Shown in pieces: positions 15,101 to 24,100 of a stretch of DNA of 64,000 bases (position 1 is the first letter of the stretch; the number at the start of each line of letters is the position of its first letter). A model generated the notes under the pieces. That model was not told the origin of the DNA, searched no databases, and was given only the letters and a program-made list of their open reading frames with translations. The DNA is from Parus major (Eukaryota; Chordata; Aves; Passeriformes; Paridae). The stretch lies in contig NC_031773.1 in NCBI RefSeq assembly GCF_001522545.3, positions 25,121,685 through 25,185,684 on the forward strand, read 5' to 3'. The position numbers were made by a program, and so were the translations under genes.

Positions 15101-18100
15101 AACATTACCAAGAGAAAAATTAACTATGTTAGAGCAGGCAAAGTAATGGAATGAAGTACTTTCAGTACATTATTTTTGGTTTTAGCGAATTTTATGGGCT
15201 AGTAAAACAATAGTATTTGTTACATGCTTGAGTACTCATACCTAACCAGAAAGTACCATTTAATTTGAATTATTTATAGGAGGCAAAATGAGCTTGCTGT
15301 ATATGTGAGTACTTCACTGTTTGGGGAAGAGCTAATGATTTTGTAGTTTTTATTTTGGTGCAGTTGCCTATATATATAGTAATATCTATATTTACTTAGA
15401 CATACTTTTAGTAACATCACAGGTTAAATTACTTGAATGCAAATCATGTCCATTCTTTCTCTCTTTACCCTTGTTTTCTTCCTGGCTTCTATTTTTAATC
15501 TAATCCTCCTCAGGCTTTGCTTGTTCAGGGATATTTTTTGTTGGTTTTTTTTTTCCCCAGAGGCCCTGCTGCATCCTCTGGCCTCTTTCCATATTTTCTC
15601 AAATATCCATGCCACTCCTGCTTTTTTTCATCTGTCTGGTCATGTTTTTGTCACTGACAGTTTTTCCCTTTCTTACCAATTTGCCTTCAATACCAGTGCT
15701 TTGCTGTTATTTGAGAGTTTTCTGTTGAGTTTCCTTTCTAATACCTTTATTCCCTCTTTTCCTACCGTTCCATCAGCTCTTAAGCTGAATCTTAAGTCCC
15801 CATTGCTCACTGCTCACCGTTTCTTCTCAAATTCACCCTCTGTTGTGTGTACTTTTGCTGCCTGTCTGCCTGTCTTTGGTGTGTGCTCAGCTGTCCTTGG
15901 CTCTCTACCTCTCCAGTCCTGTCCCAAGGGCTACCGTAGGCTGCCTGCTGAAATCACACTGGCAGCACACCTTGCTGCTGTCACCACCACTTCCAGAGCT
16001 CCTCAGTCCTGAGGAGGATCTCTGGTGACAAGAGAAAATATTCATTGTTAGTCTAAAGAGTCTATTATGTGTTTAGCCTGCTGTCAAAATTTCATTGATT
16101 TCAGGATTCACGTTTTTTTATTTAAAAACATCGGAGTGTTTAGTATGCTTTTAAACTGATAACTGCTTGTGGTTTTTCTGGAACAAATGCACATAGATTA
16201 AAGCACAGGCTTTCCCATGGGTAGAACGGGAGTAAGGGATGGGGAACACAGCACATTAAATCCATCTGCCAGTGATTGTGACAATAGTTTTCTGCTGAGT
16301 CTTTTCTAGATTTTACGACTGCTGTTCTAACAGTCAGAAGTAAAGGATTATTTCTTGATCTCCCTAGACTGTCCATTCAGTAACTTGTTATAAGACTGTT
16401 TCCTCTGGTAGCTGATGTACTGTGTAACTTTACCAATTTTTTCTTTAAGCTTTTTTCTACCTGTAATATACATATCTTGTCCTCATTTGAAATAAGCTAT
16501 TCATCAAATGTTTGTGAATTAATCAACATGTTACCCTTTTTCTCCTGAGGCTTCTCTCTCATATAGGGTTTTCTTTTATACTTATTTTATTTGGGGGGTT
16601 TTGTGAATGTCTGTGTGCCTGTGTATAAAAACATAAATATTCAGTTTGGATAATGTAAAGCAGGGCAGTATTTTTGCTTGGAAATGCACAAGGACATCTT
16701 TGTAAGCTGTCTCAGTTATTGGTCTGTTAGATGCAATCCCAGGTACCCTGCTGTGTGAGCAGTGGTTTGTACGAGACAATTTCTAGAGGCTCCTTCCAAC
16801 CCCAACCATTCGGTGATCCTGTGATCACCTCAGTTGACATATGTTTAGTGTTTCGTTTCTGTTTTAAACAGAAGGGCTCTTCTATAGGTCTTCGTAACTG
16901 GCTTCCAATTTAAACTAATATTTTATGCATTTTGGGTTTTTTTCTTCAGTTACACATCCATAATTAAATACAGTTCCAGAGTTATTCTGATTCAAATAGT
17001 TGTTATTCTTTGGGATGTAAGTTGTCCTGTCCATGACTGTAAAATACCTCTAAATTCTTCTGGTGTTATAACTGTTACACTTAACAACAAACAGTGCTCA
17101 AAAAAAGAGAAAGGGGAAAGATACTACTGCTAGTGAAATCTGACCAATCTTTTATTGTCTGTCATTTCAGTCATCAGAGGCAAAAAGTAGATTTTTTTCT
17201 TTTACCTTTTCTGTGTTACTTGAAATGAGACTTCATTGTTAATTCCTTTAGAACAATACAGACAAAGGGAAAAAAAACCCCCAAAAAAATAAGAACAGAA
17301 CAAAAAACCCCAAAGATTAAGAGCTAAGTGATTTCTTGTGTTTTGGGTTTTTTTTTAGTAGTAGGATTGCCTAGATGGTCCCTGTCTTCTGTTTGCTTTT
17401 TGAGCAATCTGTCTGGAATCTATGGACACTTTGAGCTCAGGGATGTACTGCAGGCTCACATTGCTAGTTCAATCGAAAACAATGAAAATGGGCTGAACAG
17501 ATGAAAGAACAAAATCCCTTTCTGGCTCTGCCTGTGCATCCATGGCCATCTGCTGCATTAAGGACCAGTCATCAAATCTTTGGGATTTAGTAAAGCACTG
17601 ACAGTTTCCACCTGGAATTTTAGCTGTTTATCTTAAGGGAGGAACCTGTCTTCAGTTTTACTGCAATTACTAAGTCAGATATTTTTTGCTATTTGAAGTT
17701 CTTATTGTTTAGGTCTTTTAAAACGCTACCAGTCAATTTTTTGCAATGCTGGATTAAGATATTTTATTATCCTACTATAGATTTCTTCTAATTGTCATAA
17801 GTAATTTTTACATTTGTGACATATTTCTTCTAAATCGAAACTGTTGAAAAAGTGCTAACAGCAAGTGCCAGCATCTCTACATTAGATGGTTGTCTACAAA
17901 TGTAAAACACAACATTTTCCTATTCCACAGCATGAAATGGCCACTAAAAAAATGACAGAGTTGAAACCTCAGATGGAGCTGAGTTGATTCATAACACTGT
18001 AGAGCTTATTTCCCATTTCTGTTATAGTATTTGGTCCAAACTCAAAGCAAGATAAAGAGCAAGATGGATCACCGAGATGATCCTTAGTATTTCTGTGCGA

Positions 18101-21100
18101 GATCCTTTTCTCACAAGTACTTGGGAATTTTCTTTGCCAGTTTGGTACCGTAATACCAATTACAGTGTTTTAAGCTTTCCTGTCTTCTGGTGATTTCAGG
18201 TAATTAATGCTATCAGTTAATGATGCCGTCAGTTAGTTATTATTTAATACCAGATTCAGGTGTTTATTTGTGATTAGAGGTATTGCTGTCACCATTTCAA
18301 GGACACATAGGTGAGATCCTTCCATCAGAAGTGTGATTTCTAAAACCAGGATAGGTAGCAAACTATTACTTCTTAGCATATTAGTCGGTAAAGCTGTTCT
18401 CTCAGGCTAATTGTGTTTAAAAGCTGAATGTAGTTGAGCTAGTGCCATGTGCCAACAAGATCTGGGTTGGTTTAGGTGTCATTTTTTTCAGTATAATATA
18501 TTTTCCAAATTATTAATACTGTTCATTTTGTGTTAAGTTGAACTACCAGTACCCATCAAGTCACTAAGTCTTACACAATAAAGCAATATCCATATTAAAA
18601 AAACCCAAACCATTACTATTGTAGATTTGTACAAAGAGGGTGAATAAAACATAGAGGAGGTCAGAGACCACAGGATTCTTCTCAAGATGAAATCTTTAGC
18701 TATGAATTTACTTCTTTGCTACATAGCAAACGTCAATATTTAACAAATGCACCATGGATATTAAAGTTCTTGTTTAATTGTATACTATAATACTGTTTCT
18801 GTTTTTCCTAAAGCATTTAATACCTCATTAAACCCATTCACATCATGCTAAAATAATTAAAATTAATCTTTATCTGCTCTGCCTCTCAGAGACATGTGGC
18901 ATTTCAGAAGTCCGTTTTTATTTTGCTAGTACTAGTGGTTGAGATGTAATTGTTGAAACTTCTTGTTTGTTTGTTTTTTACAGAAATCAGCTAGTAAGCG
19001 TAATATTTTCTAAAAGTGCTTTTCATTTCAATATAGGGTATTAGCTCTGTAAATGCTATGAAGTCCTGTAGAGGATGGTCCTTTTCATGTCTGGTAGTTA
19101 TGTAACTGACAAAAATTGTCTTTTTAATTGAAATAATGCTCACAAATTATCTTAGAATTCATCTCTTGTGTGAGATGTAGTATTCCACAAGTTAAATGTA
19201 TATTTTTAATGATCATAGAATGCTTTAAGTTGGAATAGACCTCTACAATCATTACATCCAGCCATTAACCCAGCACTGCCAAGTCTGCCACTCCCAAAGT
19301 GTCACATGTACAGGTCTTTTAAGTACCTCCAGGGATGGATGCAATACAGAGCGCTGTCATCTGATGCTAGATACATAATATCTGTGTCTTCCTGATAAAG
19401 GCCTGACCCTGCAGATGCTTACAGATCTTATTCTATGCACACAATTAGTTTTGTGGCATTTAATTTTCTTGCCTCTGTTGGTAAAACTAAGCTATGATCA
19501 GTTTTTACAGCTGAATTCTGCACTGTCAAGTGTTTTCAAATGCGTTCTTTCAGAAGAGTGATCATTGCTTACCAGCCACCTTCTCCCCAAGCTTTTCATT
19601 TGTCTTTGCAGTAATTCACAATGTAATACGTGGAAAAAGAAATAAACATTGCCAGTAATGCTTTGCATGTTTCAGAATCCAGTTATGTAAGATCAAACAA
19701 AAGGATTTTCATACAATGCCTAAATCTCTTAATTTTCTTTTTAGCCAACCAATGGGATCTTCATGAGTGCATTTCTCATTGTTCTACCTTTGGAGTCCAT
19801 GGCTCATGGGCTTTTCCATGAACTGGGAAACTGCTTGGGAGGAACGTGTGTTGGGTATGCTATTGTGATTCCCACCAACTTTTGCAGGTATGGTTTCAGC
19901 TTCACAGTGTGTAAATGTACTGTCTGCTCATGGAGGCAATGCAATGCTGTTGCTTGGATTTTTCAATAATCAAATACAAATTCAAATAATAGGCAGATTT
20001 TCTATTTCTCCTTTTTCTCACCTTGGAATGAGTAACTCCAGCTTTCTATCTAGGTAATTTGCTTTTAGAAAGCCGATGAATACAGACCAGCTGTGCATAG
20101 GCAGATTTCACAGTCAGTATCTCATACTGAAGAAGAGGACTGGGGCATTTGGCTGAGACCAGGTATCTTACATGAGGAGATTTAATAAACCAAATAGATA
20201 GGTTCAAAATAACTTTGAAATCAGTTAAATGAGGTAGTGTCTACATTTAAAGCTCATTAAAATTTGATTTGCAAGTGGACTGCATGTCATGTATTGGTGT
20301 TGACAATTCAAAGCTGATTTTTGTTCCAACATAAATGTTACCATATGAGAAATGCGTGATTGTAAAGGGATTGTACTATTATTATTTGCCCATTTGTGTG
20401 TTTTTCTTATAAGCTTTAAACTTGAAAATGCTGGTTTTGCCATAAAATTAAAAGCAGTGTATGCACATTTTTTTTAGAAATGATAAATAAGAGCTATATA
20501 AATTATCTCGTCATGTTACAAGAGAAATAGAGTAGTAAGTTGAAATGAGAGGCTTCAAAATAGAACTGCTCAATTTATGAAAACTTCACAGCTTTAGTAT
20601 GTGTAATGGATTTTGTGGATAAGGAAGAACTTAACATCAAAGAAACCAAAGATAATGTGCTAATCTTAGATAACTGTATCTTAAATATTGTAAAAAACAA
20701 TTTTTCTGAGCTTCTGATATGCAGTCCTTCAGCTGTGCACCCTTAAAAAAAATTATGTCAATTATTATTACAGATTTGAAAAACAGATTTTCAAAATTTC
20801 CATTACAATAAAAATAAATTAATTTTGTTTCCATGGTAACAATTCATTCATTGTATTATATTATTCCGGCACAGGCAGTTCCCTCTAATTTTGAGCAAAT
20901 GAAATACTCTTGAGCAACTCTCTAGGACCTGACAGAACTAAACTTCCTTATTAACAAAGCCTGACTGTTTCAGTGATGGACCCGGTCTTCAGTTGCTGAG
21001 ACAAACAGTAATGATGAGCTATTCTATGTAGCTATACCAGTGGAATATTAATTTTCATAAAAGCCATAGACAGGTGAGATGGTGCAATATTTAATTAGGT

Positions 21101-24100
21101 AGGTCAATAAGGAGGCAGAGCTTTACACATTGACTTGCAAACAAAATACATGAAGAATACACAGATATATACATATATAGGGAAAAAAACCATAATGTCA
21201 TATTTTGTATTAGCAGAGTAAGATTTATCTCCGTATTTTCACCTACAAAACCTCTCCATGTCTGTAACTGAGTATAAATGAGGCCAATTTGGCCCAGCTG
21301 TCAGTCATGTTCTTTATCATTACCCTTATTACATCAGCTGAAGAGTGATGAATGCTTTTCTCTTTCTAAAAATACATTCTGAAGGGTGCTCCCCTAACTG
21401 GGTGTCTTGCAAGACCAAATTTCCTATTATTATGATTAATGAATACCTGTGTAGACCTACAAAAAAAGTGTATTTTTATTCGGTATTTTATATACTGTAT
21501 ATATTTGGCTTTATTATATATTTATCTATATTTTAGATAAAATATACATATAACAATACAAATAAAATTAATTTTGGAATCCAGGGACTCTTTTTTATTT
21601 TTCTTATATATGCATATTCATATCTATGTAGACATAAATATAAATACATGGTTTGTTCCAGGTTTAGTTTGTAACTTTCTTAAAACTTTGATTTAAAACT
21701 GATTTTTTAAGCTGTGAATACTGTTATCTAAAATACATCTCTTATGCTGAAAGAACAGCATCTGAACAGCACAAACAAGAAAGAATTACTTTATTATTTG
21801 TGTGAATTCCATATTTCAGAGTATCTGACTGAAGTGTGTATGTGGATTTCTCTTCTGTCCATTATTGGAAACTAGTTTGCATTATGGTTTGTGCAGATTA
21901 GCACTCATTTTCCCTGCACTTCTTTCCAGCCATCCATGACAAAGTGCCTGTGTGAAGGCAGTGCTCCTCAGTGGGACCTGATGAAATTGTTGGAGCTTTC
22001 CTTCTCCCCCTCTGTCTCTCAGCTGCAGGAATAGTGTAGGGCTGAGTAAGGACTATGCTTTGAATTGAAGTGTGACAGAAGGGAGATAGGTAGTGATCCC
22101 TCACTCAAATACAGTAATTTGTAAATCTGTAAATTGAAAGTAAATATGAATTTAGAACAGTGCTACCTCATAGCAGAGAAAATCTGTGCAGGGGAAAAAA
22201 ATCACCAGTTACTAAAAGTCCACTGAGCATGAAAAAAATATCAACCATAATCATTAGCTGTTCTCCTTCTCTTTAGTCCTGATGGCCAACCGACTCTTCT
22301 TCCACCTGAGCATGTCCAAGAGTTAAATCTGAGGTCTACTGGCATGCTCAATGCCATCCAAAGATTTTTTGCATATCACATGATTGAGACATACGGTTGT
22401 GACTACTCTACAAGCGGACTGACCTTTGATACCCTTCACTCCAAGATCAAGTCTTTTCTTGAACTTCGGACTGCAGACGGACCCAGACATGATACCTACA
22501 TTCTGTATTACAGTGGTCACTCACATGGCACTGGTGAATGGGCACTGGCAGGTAAGTGGTTTAGGGTTGTTTGTTTTTTTTTTTTTAATTGTTTTGGTTA
22601 TTGATAAACTTGCCAAATCAATTCATTAATTCTGTAGAAAATCATACTGTATTGCAAAACTTTTGAGTGTGCCTACTATCAGATTGTTCAGAATGGCAAA
22701 GAACCATCAGTCTTTGGAGAACAGGCTTATACAAGTTGCTGGCAGGGAGGGAAGAAAGGAAAAGGTAGTATTACAGAGCATGACTGTTAAGAGATTCAGA
22801 GACTACAAGAAATTGAGAAAACAAGCCAGGTTGAAGGCTGATTTCCTCTGCTGGTGGAGAGAATGGAGAAATGCAGAAGCCCCTTTGGTATGCAGGTAAG
22901 TTATTGTTAAGAGTGGCCCTTTTCTTCCCTTGCATTGTATGACAGGTAAATACTTCATGAACTTTGTCTTTTTAGTATTTACTGACTTTGATAATAATCC
23001 TTTTACAGCCAGCTAATCTTAAACTTATTCTCAAAATTGTCTAATATTGTTGACCTCAAATGTATTCTTTCAAGTTTAAACAGTTTCACATTCCCTCCCA
23101 CATTATTTCATATTTCAAATCCCCTGATTTCCCTCCCACATTATTTTTGTATTCAATAAGTTAACTTTAAAGATTGCTTTTTTTTCCCTGCACAGAATTA
23201 AAGTGGAAATTATACACTCCTGTTCTAAAGACAGGTTTTTCCCTGTATTTTGAGGAATATTTGTTCACTGTAATGCTCTTTGTCAGCAGTGGTCCTCCAG
23301 GTGCTTGTGCCCTTCAGTAGGGCATGCCCTTCAGTGTGTGCTCATGCTGAGGTGGGTGTTCAGGCACAGGTCGGTTTCCATCTGGAGGCTCTGTACCTCT
23401 TTTGGTACAGCTCCATGCCTGAGCCTTTAGACCTGCTGAAGAGCAGTGTGTATTTTTAACTCAAGGGCTTTTTATCTGTATCAGAGATTTTAAAAAACCA
23501 CAGCTGTCCTGTGAGCTTAGTGTGAGTGGTGAGCTACAGTGTATATAGGGTGGCCAGATGACTGCTCTGAGAAGGGGGTGGTTTGTCCGTAAGAGCAGCT
23601 GCCACCCTGTGCAATTGCCGAGTGTGTCCGCACCTTGTGTGGAGCAGACTGTCAGCAGAAGTCCACCTCCCACCTGTGCTCCAGCCAGCAGCATAGACAA
23701 AGTCAGCTTTCTTGCATGTGTAGAGCCAAATGTTGCTGCAAAAATAGGACAGCTTCCACCCCAATCCTAGGTTACTATATCTAGCCACCCTGGAGTGTGA
23801 CTGGAGAGCTCAGGTCTCTCTGTACTGTGTAGGTAGCGGTAACCTAAATTAATGTCTAGCTTTTAGGAGAAAGGCCAAGGTAACTGTTAAAACTTTCAGT
23901 GCTGAAAGATACATTGTGTAAATGCAGTGGAATTCAACTTTCTCACAAAGCTCCTTTTCAGTTCTCTGTCCAACCACATCTTCAGCTTCTACTTGGATAC
24001 ATGTATAGTCACATAAAGGAGAAGAACAGGCAGCTGTCACAGGTCTTGCATGCTTTTTTTGTGATCAATTTTAGTTAAATTATGGAATGTAATGTGATCC

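Larger units (their letters stand above)
12136..19744 (+). other. TMEM168: TMEM168 intron 2
   Basis: A 7.6 kb intron with donor gtaaat and acceptor ttttctttttag. If retained, the frame adds 11 codons and stops at TGA 12169-12171; an AATAAA follows at 12461-12466. It contains two CR1 fragments (about 16720-16826 and 19211-19345), AT simple repeats (12930-12961, 13859-13931) and a pyrimidine-rich block (15437-16012) with a 191-codon open frame that I do not believe is a gene. Confidence 0.9.
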
